This document shows positions 17,975-27,768 of a stretch of DNA of 64,000 nt, one piece after another. The stretch's first letter is position 1. Each line of letters opens with the position of its first letter. The notes beneath the pieces are model-generated. The model was not told the origin of the DNA and did not search any database. It was given only the letters and a program-made list of their open reading frames with translations. The translations under genes were made by a program, and so were the position numbers. Source of the stretch: Fortiea contorta PCC 7126 (GTDB lineage Bacteria; Cyanobacteriota; Cyanobacteriia; Cyanobacteriales; Nostocaceae); NCBI RefSeq assembly GCF_000332295.1, contig NZ_KB235930.1:2175895-2239894 (forward strand). Reading direction: 5' to 3'.

Positions 17975-19264
17975 TTAAGGATACAAACCTCTAACACTCA
18001 ACGCTTGCGCCACTCTCCCCACACCCAAGCTATAAGCCGCTAACCTCAGAGGAATTTGTCGCTGTTGTGATTGTGCAATCACCTGATGATAAGCTTGCAC
18101 CATCAAATGTTCCATCTCCCTATTCACTCGTTCCTCATCCCAAAATAAATAAGAAAGTCCCTGTACCCACTCCAAATAACTCACCACCACACCACCAGCA
18201 TTTGCCAAAATATCTGGTAGCACCGTCACACCCCGCGCTTCTAGTAACAGATTAGCCTCAAGTGTAACTGGGCCATTCGCAGCTTCGGCGATAATCTGCG
18301 CTTGGATCTGATTTGCGTTTTCTTGTGTAATCTGGTTCTCTAAAGCGGCTGGAATCAAGACATCACAGGGTAAGGTAAGTAAATCTGCGTTACTAATAGA
18401 TGTTCCTTGGGGAAAACCGAAAATACTCCTGTGATTTGCAGCAGCGTAGGCTTTCAGAGCGGGAATATCCAGACCATCTGGGGAAAATATTCCTCCCGCA
18501 CCCGTGGAGACAGCAATAATTTTCGCTCCCTTTTGGTGTAACAATTCTGCTGCTGCACTACCGACATTACCGAAGCCCTGGATTGCAACTCTCACCCCCG
18601 CAAGGGATTTACCTTGGGTCGCTAAAGCTTCACGGACAATAATCATTACACCGCGTCCTGTAGCCATTTCCCGTCCCCGTGAACCACCAATCGCCAGCGG
18701 TTTACCAGTCACAACTCCTGGGACAGCATGACCAACATTCACAGAATAAGTGTCCATCATCCACGCCATCTCACGGGCTGAAGTACCCATATCTGGTGCG
18801 GGAATATCTACCGCTGGGCCGATATCTTTAATCAACTCGCTGGTGTAACGTCTGGTAATCCGCTCTAATTCGCTGATGCTGTAGCGCTTAGGATCAATAG
18901 CAATACCCCCTTTCGCACCACCATAGGGGATACCCAACAACGCACATTTCCATGTCATTAACATGGCTAAAGCTGACACCTCCCGCAGCGTCACCGCTGG
19001 ATGGTAACGTATTCCACCTTTGTAAGGGCCTAAAACATCAGAATGCTGTACTCTGTGTCCAGCCAACACCCGCACTTCCCCATTATCTAGCTTGACTGGG
19101 ATAGAAACTGTGACGACCTTACGCGGATGACTGAGAATTTCTAAAATTCCTTGGTCTAATTTTAATTCTTTAGCTGCTGCTTCTAGATAGCTACAAGCTT
19201 GGTCAAATGGGCAAATGTAAGCTGGAGAGGGAGTTTCTTGAGCTAGCGTTGACATTGAAACCAT
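17975..19264 (-). CDS. Glu/Leu/Phe/Val dehydrogenase
   Basis: A 429-residue NAD(P)-dependent amino-acid dehydrogenase of the glutamate dehydrogenase family. The signature LGIPYGGAKGGIAIDP includes the catalytic lysine, GPYKGGIRYHP precedes it, and the Rossmann motif GFGNVGSAAAE follows. It probably reduces 2-oxoglutarate with ammonium or the reverse, at the carbon-nitrogen junction; Leu/Phe preference cannot be excluded from sequence alone, so no symbol is given. The first residues MVSMSTLAQ leave the start ambiguous between ATG at 19264 and 19255. It is downstream of nothing obvious and upstream of the 21-bp tandem array. Confidence 0.92.
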   Translation of the reverse strand: MVSMSTLAQETPSPAYICPFDQACSYLEAAAKELKLDQGILEILSHPRKVVTVSIPVKLDNGEVRVLAGHRVQHSDVLGPYKGGIRYHPAVTLREVSALAMLMTWKCALLGIPYGGAKGGIAIDPKRYSISELERITRRYTSELIKDIGPAVDIPAPDMGTSAREMAWMMDTYSVNVGHAVPGVVTGKPLAIGGSRGREMATGRGVMIIVREALATQGKSLAGVRVAIQGFGNVGSAAAELLHQKGAKIIAVSTGAGGIFSPDGLDIPALKAYAAANHRSIFGFPQGTSISNADLLTLPCDVLIPAALENQITQENANQIQAQIIAEAANGPVTLEANLLLEARGVTVLPDILANAGGVVVSYLEWVQGLSYLFWDEERVNREMEHLMVQAYHQVIAQSQQRQIPLRLAAYSLGVGRVAQALSVRGLYP

Positions 19265-19429
19265 AAAATTGTCTCCTAGTCGCGGTATCTTTGCGAACCG
19301 GATATATATCCTTAGCCTAGCCGCTTTTTGCTCAAAAGATGATATTTTGTAGTTTTTGTTACATTTTTATAGTTAAACTAAGGAGTTTTGGGATCGCCAA
19401 CTGTTCGAGAAAACGCGATCATAACCTAC

Positions 19430-19903
19430 TTACTCACGCCCTTCTAAGCTATTAGATTGCTTAAATTGTACTTCTACTGTTTCCGAGGAAATTAAAATTG
19501 CTACTCCCCAAGTGAAACTAATATACATATATTTTTTCCAGTCAAATGATTCTAGTTCATCTGTGCTAAAAAGATTTTCTACTTGGATGACTGGTTCAGG
19601 AAACTCTCCAATCATTTCATCAACGAATTGCATTTGGTTAAAACACACATTCTCTTCATGAAAGGGTGTATCTTGAATTCTTAAGAAGTTAACATTTCTA
19701 AAGATAATTTTAAAATCGGTCGTTACCAAGTTATTAACTTCTTCCATACCCCAACAGACAAAACCTTTGAATATTAATTCAAAAACTCTCTCTAGGGTAT
19801 TAGAGTTATATCCCTGTAGTTTAAATTGATTGTGTAAATCAAAAGTTTGATTTGCTGTCTTAATGTTAATTACTTTGTCTATGGAAAAATTGAGGAGCTT
19901 CAT
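19430..19903 (-). CDS. Unknown protein, 157 residues
   Basis: I do not recognise this protein. It has no signal peptide or membrane helix and a mixed alpha/beta composition rich in Phe and Asn, with FELIFKGFVCWGMEEVNNLV and YISFTWGVAILI as its most structured stretches. It lies downstream of the RTX gene on the same strand, 87 bp away, so it may be cotranscribed with it; an accessory or immunity-type role would be only guesswork. Confidence 0.55.
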   Translation of the reverse strand: MKLLNFSIDKVINIKTANQTFDLHNQFKLQGYNSNTLERVFELIFKGFVCWGMEEVNNLVTTDFKIIFRNVNFLRIQDTPFHEENVCFNQMQFVDEMIGEFPEPVIQVENLFSTDELESFDWKKYMYISFTWGVAILISSETVEVQFKQSNSLEGRE

Positions 19904-19990
19904 AAAAATAATTACCTTGTCAGAGTGTCTTAAATCAAATCAATCATCAATGACGGCAATATAACTCTGTAGAACAGAGTATCAATTCCC

Positions 19991-21475
19991 CTAAGCGATG
20001 AGGGAGAAATCAGAAGCAATCAGAGAAGGGTTGCCTGTCAGGGTTGCAAAATGTCCACCTGCATCAAGTGCTGTTGCAAACCCAGAGCCACTACCGTTGG
20101 GATTGTAAAAAAGTTTACCGTTAGAGGAATTGTAAACGATAAAGGCGCCGCTCAGTGCAGCAGCAGCATCGCTGGTGACATGTGCAAATTCACCCGATAC
20201 GCTAAAGCCTATACCCGAAACACTTCTTAAGGCAGTAAAGGTTCCTTTGGCTAGGCCAATCTTATCTCCTTCGCTCCGGCTAAAATCAGTAATAGTATCT
20301 ATTCCTAGTTCTGAAGCTCGGAAATCAGTGAAAGGACGAAACCTAAACTGATCTTCCCCCGTCCCTCCTGTCAAGCTGTCATTGCCGTTGCCTCCGATGA
20401 GGACATCATTACCTTGACCACCCAGGAGAGAATCATTTCCGTTACCACCATCTAAAAAATCGTCGCCCGTATCTGAGTCAGGAGCGAGTGTGAAATTGCC
20501 GCCATACAATCTATCATCACCGTCGCCTCCAATAAGGTAGTCATCGTCTTGACCCCCAAAGAGAGTATCTTGACCAGAACCTCCCTCAAGACCATCTCTA
20601 CCTTGTTCGCCAAAGAGAACATCATCTCCACCCGCTCCGAATAATCCATCGTCTCCAGCACGACCATAAATAAAATTGTTAGCTGAGTTTCCGCTAATCT
20701 CATTCGCCAACTCATTGCCAGTTCCATTTAGTCGCGCTGTCCCAGTTAGGAGTAATTTTTCCACATGAGCAGGTAAGGTATAGGTAATCGAAGAATAGAC
20801 TGTATCAAGTTCTGGTCTAGCAAATTCAACGACCAAATCACCACTATTGTCAACAAAATAAGTGTCGTAGCCTGCACCCCCCCTCATTTCATCTTGTCCT
20901 GAACCACCATCAAGAATATCGTGTCCATTACCCCCATCTAGGTAATCGTTATCTCCTCCTCCAAATAGCCAATCATTTCCATCGAGTCCAAAAAGAAAGT
21001 TGGTAGCTGAGTTTCCGCTAATGTTATTTGCCAACTCATTGCCAGTTCCATTAATTCGCGCTGTCCCACGTAGCAATAAATTTTCCACATGAGCAGGTAA
21101 GGTATAGGTAATCGAAGAATAGACTGTATCATCAATTCCTTGTTCGGCAAATTCAACGACCAAATCACCACTATTGTCAACATAATAAGTGTCGTTGTCT
21201 GCACCTCCCCTCATATGATCTTGTCCTGAACCACCATTAAGAGTATCGTTTCCATTACCCCCATCTAAATAGTCGTTGTCTCCTTCTCCAAAAAGTAGAT
21301 CATCATCATCGCCTCCATAAAGGAAGTCATCACCATTACGTCCAAACAGGGTATCATCCCCTTCGTAGCCGTAGAAAATATCTATGCCATCATTAATGCT
21401 AATAAAAATGATGTTTTGAGGATCTTGACCAACTTTATAGTCCGAGCCGGGAGTTCCATACCAGTAGTTAGGCAT
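19991..21475 (-). CDS. RTX-type calcium-binding repeat protein
   Basis: A 494-residue protein built largely of hemolysin-type nonapeptide repeats (GGxGxDxLx), for example GGNGNDTLNGGSGQD and GGDGDDRLYGG, which form calcium-filled beta rolls. Two VDNSGDLVVEFA-YSSITYTLPAHVE blocks (about residues 95-150 and 205-260) are near-duplicates. A final domain (TITDFSRSEGDKI...FYNPNGSGSGFATAL) resembles the RTX C-terminus used for type I secretion. No catalytic module is visible, so it is likely a secreted or surface protein. The start at 21475 is supported by GAGG 8 bases upstream (MPNYWYGTPGSDYK). Confidence 0.87.
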   Translation of the reverse strand: MPNYWYGTPGSDYKVGQDPQNIIFISINDGIDIFYGYEGDDTLFGRNGDDFLYGGDDDDLLFGEGDNDYLDGGNGNDTLNGGSGQDHMRGGADNDTYYVDNSGDLVVEFAEQGIDDTVYSSITYTLPAHVENLLLRGTARINGTGNELANNISGNSATNFLFGLDGNDWLFGGGDNDYLDGGNGHDILDGGSGQDEMRGGAGYDTYFVDNSGDLVVEFARPELDTVYSSITYTLPAHVEKLLLTGTARLNGTGNELANEISGNSANNFIYGRAGDDGLFGAGGDDVLFGEQGRDGLEGGSGQDTLFGGQDDDYLIGGDGDDRLYGGNFTLAPDSDTGDDFLDGGNGNDSLLGGQGNDVLIGGNGNDSLTGGTGEDQFRFRPFTDFRASELGIDTITDFSRSEGDKIGLAKGTFTALRSVSGIGFSVSGEFAHVTSDAAAALSGAFIVYNSSNGKLFYNPNGSGSGFATALDAGGHFATLTGNPSLIASDFSLIA

Positions 21476-21771
21476 TGCTTTTTCCTCACGTTTAATGATT
21501 TTGAAGTTATTAGAGCTACTTCTTTTCGCTCTCAGTTTTAACAACAGATGAGACAAGCAAAATATTCCGAAATTTGCTCAAAAATTTTTATCTGAAATGA
21601 AAAAAGGCATCAAAGCCTGACTAATAAAACTTTTATCCCCATTCATTCCCATATGACTGCATAAAATCCCATACTCACATCTATATAGCAAGTGTTTTTA
21701 ACCTGAAAAACACCATGTATTATAAGTAATACATTTTGATTACATAACGTGGGGGTTGAGATAATATACTT

Positions 21772-22413
21772 ATGCAGTCAGAACCAGTAGCCAAATCACT
21801 TACAACTCTACTAATTGATGCCGAGCATCGTGAGCTAATTAGCAAGATTGCTCGCAAGTATACCAGAGGAAGTGCGGTATCTAGCGAGGATGCAGCACAA
21901 ACTGCCATGATGAAAGTTTATGAAGCTGTGAAAATTGGGAAGTTTCATCACGGGGGAGTTGCAGAGTTTCAGCGTTGGGCTACGGTGGTAGCACGATATG
22001 AAATTATTAACTTTGTCAAAAAAGAATGTTTGCGTTATCATCACAGCCTAGATGCAACGATTGTTGGCACGGATTTATCTTGGGTAGAAACAATTCCTGA
22101 TGAATCTGACTTGTGGGATAATGTCACCCGTGCAGATTTAATGATCAGGGCAAAACAAGCCATTATTGATCTAGATTCGCGTTATGGCGATCGCGGTTAT
22201 CTGCAATTATGGCAACTAATGGTTGCAGGTAAAACCCAAACCCAACAAGCATCTGCATTGGGAATTAGTCAAGGGGAAGTTTCCAAGCGTTGGAAGGAAT
22301 TAGTCGGACGTGTTGCGATGGAATTAGGGCTACTGGAACCTGAAGCTGTTAAACAAGCACAACAAAATACTCAACTCAAACATACTCGTAAACGTTCAAA
22401 AGCTATATGGTAA
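21772..22413 (+). CDS. ECF-type RNA polymerase sigma factor
   Basis: A 213-residue sigma-70-family protein with only region 2 and region 4-like segments, so of the ECF size class. Region 2 has SSEDAAQTAMMKVYEAV and FQRWATVVARYEIINFVKKE; region 4 has the helix-turn-helix TQTQQASALGISQGEVSKRWKEL. It would direct core RNA polymerase to a small regulon. It is divergent from the RTX gene (297 bp between starts) and 104 bp upstream of an unrecognised gene on its own strand that may be its partner. No classical anti-sigma is visible. Confidence 0.85.
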   Translation: MQSEPVAKSLTTLLIDAEHRELISKIARKYTRGSAVSSEDAAQTAMMKVYEAVKIGKFHHGGVAEFQRWATVVARYEIINFVKKECLRYHHSLDATIVGTDLSWVETIPDESDLWDNVTRADLMIRAKQAIIDLDSRYGDRGYLQLWQLMVAGKTQTQQASALGISQGEVSKRWKELVGRVAMELGLLEPEAVKQAQQNTQLKHTRKRSKAIW

Positions 22414-22517
22414 GGCTTTTATTAACTATTTCATAAAATTATTACTTGTTGGCATAGAATAATCTGCTCACTTGTTAATACAATTAACGATCGTGCTATC
22501 TTAGGCAATGTCAAACT

Positions 22518-23231
22518 ATGCGTAAAAAATATGAAAAATCCAAATCTGCTAATATGGGAAAACCTTTACCATCACCGCAACCTGGGGAAATCTGGGAATT
22601 AAGCCGTAAGATACGATATTATGGGAAATTTTATCCAAATGAGGAACATCAACTCTACTCCAGCGAGGCTCAAAGCTTTTTACAAGGAAAAACTCCACCC
22701 CGCTATGTCATGATTGTCACTGAACCAGAAGCAGAGATTGTTTCTGTAATGGTATTGTCTGTGGAAACCAATTTCATTTCCAATGTTGATGTACTTATGT
22801 CGGCAGATATTTCTGGTTCAGCACAAGATTTATTAGCTGAAACCTGGCACATACAACCGATGCTTGTGGATAATTTATTGCAGCCAATTGGTAAGAGGTT
22901 ATCTCGTGATATTTATGACAACTTACTAAGTTTAGGAGATTATTTTCATGGTTTAGTCAATCAGCAGTCAGAAACTAATTATCTGGAGCAATTGGGGTTA
23001 AGTTTAGGCACAAATGAAGTTTTTAAAAGTTCGGAAATCTTTCTCTTTCACCAACGAGAAGAAGCTTGGAGTGATATTTTAACAATACCAGTAGCAGCTT
23101 ACTATACTTATCTTAAAGGTGTAGAACTGACCAGTCAAATTTTGACCGAGCAATTACAAATAGAGCAAGAGCTAGCAGAATTTGAGTTAAGTCAAAATAG
23201 ATGTTGTGAACTGCAATCAAGGCAATTTTGA
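22518..23231 (+). CDS. Unknown protein next to sigma factor, possible MazF-like N-terminal fold
   Basis: A 237-residue protein I do not recognise with certainty. The segment PQPGEIWELSR, then TPPRYVMIVTEPE and VSVMVLSVETNFISNVDVLM resemble the strands of the MazF/CcdB SH3-like fold, but the usual toxin residues are not all present. The C-terminal half is helical. It follows the sigma factor by 104 bp on the same strand, so a regulator of, or a target controlled by, that sigma factor is plausible. Function unproven. The start could be the later ATG 36 bases downstream (MGKPLPSP). Confidence 0.55.
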   Translation: MRKKYEKSKSANMGKPLPSPQPGEIWELSRKIRYYGKFYPNEEHQLYSSEAQSFLQGKTPPRYVMIVTEPEAEIVSVMVLSVETNFISNVDVLMSADISGSAQDLLAETWHIQPMLVDNLLQPIGKRLSRDIYDNLLSLGDYFHGLVNQQSETNYLEQLGLSLGTNEVFKSSEIFLFHQREEAWSDILTIPVAAYYTYLKGVELTSQILTEQLQIEQELAEFELSQNRCCELQSRQF

Positions 23232-23347
23232 AACCACTTAATCTGCAACTAGAGGTGGTATCAAAACTACAATAAGTGTTTTGGTAACAAAAACGGACGT
23301 AGTGAATCCCTGAAAAAACTGACGAGGCTTTGGGCTTTCACGCCTTC

Positions 23348-23374
23348 TAGAGACGTTGTAGTGCAACGTCTCTA
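23348..23374. terminator. Perfect 11-bp hairpin between convergent genes
   Basis: Arms tagagacgttg and caacgtctcta enclose a 5-nt loop, followed by cgtttt on the plus strand. It sits between the plus-strand gene ending at 23231 and the carotenoid oxygenase gene ending at 23410, so it can act as a terminator for either. The sequence belongs to the dispersed gacgttg-type palindromes also seen at 6383-6400. Confidence 0.55.
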
Positions 23375-23409
23375 CGTTTTAGCTTTCCAAGAAAGTGAAG
23401 ATATCCAAA

Positions 23410-24909
23410 TCAAGTGGGGGTAAACAGTTGAGTAGTGAAACTACCATGTAAACCGTAAGGAATATGATGTTTGAGATGCAACCTTGCAATTGCACCTTTG
23501 GTAAAGTCACTGGCGTCTAAAATCGCCACATCTGTGCGGTGATGGGCTGCATCATAAACCAAAGCTAGCACCCATCCGTCATCTTCTTGTTTGGCGTCGG
23601 GACGAGGAACGAAAACTGGTTCGCCAACGAAACCACGGGGTGCTCCACTCCAAAGCTGTCTTTCCCCAGACTCTAAATCAATTTTGAGAATTGCTTGTAA
23701 GGGAGCATTACCGCTTTCTGCGTGAGCTGCGCCGATATATGCATAACGATAGGGACGCCCGACGTTTTCTGGATGGATGCTGGGGAATTCACAACAGCGA
23801 CTTTCAATTAACTCCCGCGTCACTGTTTGGTTTTGCAGATGGAGATGAAAGCGCCAAAGTTGACCCGGTGCGATCGCTTCAAAATCAACTTGTCGAAAAT
23901 CGCTTTCTGGTGCTACTTCTGGTAAAGATTCATAGCAAATTGAATCAATAAAAATGTCACCATTTTTCTCAAAAGCATTTGCATGGTGAAAGACAAAACC
24001 TGACTGCGTTTCTAAAATTTGAACTGGTGTTTTCTCAGTTTGGGAACTCCGAGGAATAACTATAATGCGCGTTGGTTGCTTTGGTTGAAATTTGATACAT
24101 TCTCCTGCGCTCCGCAGTCCCAAAGCGAAAGGTATGGGATTGAAAATCACAGGATTTTGAAAAAATATGCAGTAGTTGGGTGTAATAACAAAATCGTGAA
24201 TAAAACAGAAGCCTGGAACACTATGAGCATGTTTCCTCACAATTTCACCCGCTGGGTTTAGTTCAAAAATTGTAATTGTGGTGGAAATTCCCGGCTTAAT
24301 TGAGAAGTTGACTAAACAAGGCGAGCCGTCATCTTGGTGACAACTGGGGTCTAAACGAGGATGGGCACTAAAAGCTTCACCTACTGATAACACGCCATTG
24401 AAATATTCTTTTCCTAGGGTTTCTAATGTTACAGGATCAAGGCGATGTGGTTCTGTAGCTTCCCACAATGCCAAGAGTTTATTACCCCAATAAATAACGT
24501 TAGTATTGGCAATATTTTTGAGTTTGAAATCAAAAATATTAGCTAACCAACCACCGGGTTTTTGTGTACCAAATACTCCCCGATACAAAATTTTTCCGGC
24601 TTTTTGTTCTTCGATATAACCACTAGTGCGGACAAAACGGTTACGAAAATGAGCACGACCATCAGCAAAGGTAATTTTGCTAATCATGCCATCACCATCA
24701 AAGGGATGATGAATACGTTGTCCATTAATATCTAATAAACCGGGGCCGTTTCTGAATAGTGTACCTCGGAGTTCAGCAGGAATTTTCCCCTCGATATCAT
24801 CAATTGAATAATCAAATTCTTGGGGTAGAGATTCATATCCTCTTTGCCAGTCAGCGCGACTGTAGGATTTTTGTGTAGCCGTGATTTCGGGAATCTGATA
24901 ACTTTGCAT
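23410..24909 (-). CDS. Carotenoid oxygenase (RPE65/CCD family)
   Basis: A 499-residue non-haem iron carotenoid cleavage oxygenase. The four iron-binding histidines fall in family-type contexts: SAHPRLD, FIHDFVIT, FVFHHANAFEK and, near the end, YGLHGSF. N-terminal LRGTLFRNGPG and HHPFDGDGMI are standard. It cleaves carotenoids or apocarotenoids at a double bond; which substrate cannot be told. The gene is 62 bp upstream of none but 62 bp downstream of a transporter gene on the same strand (24972-26381). Length is typical (480-500). Confidence 0.93.
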   Translation of the reverse strand: MQSYQIPEITATQKSYSRADWQRGYESLPQEFDYSIDDIEGKIPAELRGTLFRNGPGLLDINGQRIHHPFDGDGMISKITFADGRAHFRNRFVRTSGYIEEQKAGKILYRGVFGTQKPGGWLANIFDFKLKNIANTNVIYWGNKLLALWEATEPHRLDPVTLETLGKEYFNGVLSVGEAFSAHPRLDPSCHQDDGSPCLVNFSIKPGISTTITIFELNPAGEIVRKHAHSVPGFCFIHDFVITPNYCIFFQNPVIFNPIPFALGLRSAGECIKFQPKQPTRIIVIPRSSQTEKTPVQILETQSGFVFHHANAFEKNGDIFIDSICYESLPEVAPESDFRQVDFEAIAPGQLWRFHLHLQNQTVTRELIESRCCEFPSIHPENVGRPYRYAYIGAAHAESGNAPLQAILKIDLESGERQLWSGAPRGFVGEPVFVPRPDAKQEDDGWVLALVYDAAHHRTDVAILDASDFTKGAIARLHLKHHIPYGLHGSFTTQLFTPT

Positions 24910-24971
24910 AAATTGTAGATTTTGTGATAATCTCGCACCAAAAATGGTTAGCTGGGAAAATTTGGGTCTGG

Positions 24972-26381
24972 TTAATTGCTACTAACTTGGGGTCTGCTAG
25001 TGTCAATTTCGGGAATCAAATCAGGTAACAATATTTGTTCTTCATTCTGAACTAATGCAGATGTTTCGCTATCTGGTAGCCAGTGGAGAAATGGTAATGG
25101 TAATAGTGTAGTGAGGTTATTAATTGTCACTAATAACCAAAGTAAATCAAAGTTATTTTCCGTAATCCCTAACCAATAAGTGATGACGGCTCCTGATTGA
25201 TGAGACACTATGCCTGCTAGGTTAAATATTGACATCAAGAAAGCAAAAAATGTCGCTTCTACTCCTGGGGGACAAAGTTTCACTGCTAACACTAAGACTG
25301 GCATGAAAGCAATTTTTCCCATCACAGTGAGAATGAGACTATCACCCAAACTAAACCATTGATCATCTATACCCAAGGCACGGTTAGCGTGAGTCACCAA
25401 AAGCAGACTTGTCATTCCTAAAGTTGCTGACAGCACTGTACTCCAACCAAAGATGGCGCGGAAAGGAACGCTTTTGAGAAAACGCTGAAAAATCCAAACT
25501 CCGAATATGGAAGCAATACTTGTAACTAAGTTCACTCGCCCTAAAAATTCTGGTTGAAAATGCAGTTCGTTTGTAATGAAGAAAAAGAAGGGCGATTCTG
25601 ATTGCGGCGTTGCTTGCCAAATGAAAATAAATGCTGTGGGTAGCCAGATGGATTTTTGAGTGAATGCTTGGCGTAGCTGTCCGACTTGATGCTTAATTGT
25701 AGATAATCTATCGTGATTTGTGTCTTGGCTATCGCGATTTATTGGGGATTCGGCAATTAACCAAGCGGCTGCTGATACTAAAAGGGGAAATGAGGCGGTA
25801 ATCAACAGTACTGTACGGGTGGTGAAATGCTCTAATAGCAAACCACCAAAGTAAGCTGTGATTAACCCGCCAACGGCAGAAGCACCCCAGCATAAGGATT
25901 GTAAGGAACCTGCATCTGCTTGTGATTCATCTCTGGCCCTTTCTACAACCAGTGAGTCAACTATGACGTCACTGACGGCGACAGAGAAACCACTCAGAGC
26001 GATCGCTACACCTGCTCCCCAGCTACTATGAACTATGGTTGCCAAACTTGACCAAGCAATAGTTCCCAAAATACCCGATATCACTAAATATGGACGCCTG
26101 CGATAGCCAAATATCGGCACGCCATCGGAGATGAAGCCATACACTGGCTTGATCACCCACGGGAGGATAACTAATCCCAACAGCGCAGCTACTTGTGTCG
26201 GGCTAAGATGCAGTTCATCTTTGAGGAAAAAGCTGACAGCAAGGCGCGCTAAACCTAGAATTCCTTGCACGAAGTAGACGCTAAGAATGGCAATTAGCTC
26301 GGCATTTGGTTCATGTCCTAAGAAAATTTTGGTTTTTATTGAGTCTTTTACTTTGGACAATCCAGAGGAGTCAATTAGCAT
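24972..26381 (-). CDS. Folate/biopterin family transporter
   Basis: A 469-residue MFS-type carrier of the folate-biopterin transporter (BT1/FBT) family, found in cyanobacteria, plastids and trypanosomatids. About 12 hydrophobic segments are present; motifs include GILGLARLAVSFFLKDELHL, PWVIKPVYGFISDGVPIFGYRRRPYL and SVAVSDVIVDSLVVERARDES, all family-like. It should move folates or pteridines across the inner membrane. It is on the same strand as, and 62 bp before, the carotenoid oxygenase gene. Confidence 0.9.
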   Translation of the reverse strand: MLIDSSGLSKVKDSIKTKIFLGHEPNAELIAILSVYFVQGILGLARLAVSFFLKDELHLSPTQVAALLGLVILPWVIKPVYGFISDGVPIFGYRRRPYLVISGILGTIAWSSLATIVHSSWGAGVAIALSGFSVAVSDVIVDSLVVERARDESQADAGSLQSLCWGASAVGGLITAYFGGLLLEHFTTRTVLLITASFPLLVSAAAWLIAESPINRDSQDTNHDRLSTIKHQVGQLRQAFTQKSIWLPTAFIFIWQATPQSESPFFFFITNELHFQPEFLGRVNLVTSIASIFGVWIFQRFLKSVPFRAIFGWSTVLSATLGMTSLLLVTHANRALGIDDQWFSLGDSLILTVMGKIAFMPVLVLAVKLCPPGVEATFFAFLMSIFNLAGIVSHQSGAVITYWLGITENNFDLLWLLVTINNLTTLLPLPFLHWLPDSETSALVQNEEQILLPDLIPEIDTSRPQVSSN

Positions 26382-26455
26382 TCGATAAATATTTTTTAAG
26401 TTTTATCTACTTCCTTATGATATCTATATTATTTGATGAAGGCGGCAGAAGTGGC

Positions 26456-27625
26456 TCACGCTCGATTTAATGTCCCATTTCCCAAAGCCATGACTGTATT
26501 CTGTCCACCAAAGCCGAAGCTGAAGCACAGCACCCGCTTAACTTGGGTTCGCCGTGGAGCGATCGCTAAATCTAAATCAAATTCTGGTTGCTGGCAGCCT
26601 ACACATGGTGGTAATATCTGATGCTGCAAGGCCATGAGTGCAAAAGCTACACCCAAGGCTCCTGATGCGCCTATGGTGTGACCGGTGGCTCCTTTGGTTG
26701 AACTAACTGGGACTTTTTCGGGAAACAAATACTGAATAATCATGCTTTCTATACGGTCATTTAATTGTGTGGCGGTGCCGTGTGCATGAATGTAATCAAT
26801 ATCAGCAGGTTGTAGGTGGCTACGTTCTAAACATTGTTTGATGGCAGCGATCGCACTTTTACCTCCTGGCTCTAAAGCATTACCATGATAAGCATCATTT
26901 GTCAAGCCAAAACCGAGAATTTCACCGTAAACTTTTGCTTGACGCTTGGTTGCTAACTCTGCTGATTCTAGGACAAACACAGCCGCACCTTCACCCAAAA
27001 CTAAACCTTCCCGACGCGCATCAAAGGGATAGGCGCCAGTTTTCGCCAAAGCGCCCATCTGCTGAAACCCTGTCAAAGTCAATGGTGTGATTGGTGCTTC
27101 CACAGCGCCAACAAGGACTCGCTCACATTGTCCAGTTTGCATCAGCATCACCGCTTGGGCGATCGCCCAGATTCCTGTAGCACAAGCCGCCATTGGCGCT
27201 AAAACGATTCCTGTCGCCCCGATTTGTCTCGCAGCGGCGATCGCATTCATATGCGGTAAGGTATCTAACCAATTTTCTAGCCTCATCTCCTCCCGATAGA
27301 AAGGAAAATCGCTCCCATACATTTGTCTTGCGAAGATTTCCCAGGATGCTTGATGAGAGCGACTCGATCCCAAAACTACAGCGCAATCAGGTAAAGGTGA
27401 GACTAAACCAGCATCTTTTAACGCAGCAGCAACAACCAAATGAGTCAGACTTGTTAACTCGGTTGGTCGTTGAGCAATCAAACCTAAAGGAAGTGGTGGG
27501 AGTTCTGGAAACGGTTGATGTAATTGAATTCCTGATTTACCCGCCAGCAGTCGTTGCCAACTATCCTCTAAATTGTCCCCTAAACAGGAAACTAAACCGA
27601 TGCCAGTGACAAAAATTTTTACCAA
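26456..27625 (-). CDS. Beta-ketoacyl-ACP synthase (KAS II/FabF-like)
   Basis: A 389-residue thiolase-fold condensing enzyme. The catalytic triad is intact: Cys148 in MAACATG, His282 in YIHAHGTATQ and His316 in GATGHTIGASG. It elongates acyl-ACP with malonyl-ACP in fatty acid or polyketide synthesis. It is somewhat shorter than housekeeping FabF (about 413) and stands alone, without an acyl carrier protein or ketoreductase next to it, so it may be a dedicated extra synthase rather than the main fabF; no symbol is given. Confidence 0.9.
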   Translation of the reverse strand: MVKIFVTGIGLVSCLGDNLEDSWQRLLAGKSGIQLHQPFPELPPLPLGLIAQRPTELTSLTHLVVAAALKDAGLVSPLPDCAVVLGSSRSHQASWEIFARQMYGSDFPFYREEMRLENWLDTLPHMNAIAAARQIGATGIVLAPMAACATGIWAIAQAVMLMQTGQCERVLVGAVEAPITPLTLTGFQQMGALAKTGAYPFDARREGLVLGEGAAVFVLESAELATKRQAKVYGEILGFGLTNDAYHGNALEPGGKSAIAAIKQCLERSHLQPADIDYIHAHGTATQLNDRIESMIIQYLFPEKVPVSSTKGATGHTIGASGALGVAFALMALQHQILPPCVGCQQPEFDLDLAIAPRRTQVKRVLCFSFGFGGQNTVMALGNGTLNRA

Positions 27626-27768
27626 TTTCAGATGGGGATGAGAAGTTAGGGGTTAGGGGCTAGGGAATTAATGAGGATATATCTCCCTTCAAGTTTGTCG
27701 GTCGCTTGACTGCGGGGAACCCGCCCACAGTGCTAGACTCACCATCATCCCATCACCCCATCTTCTTA

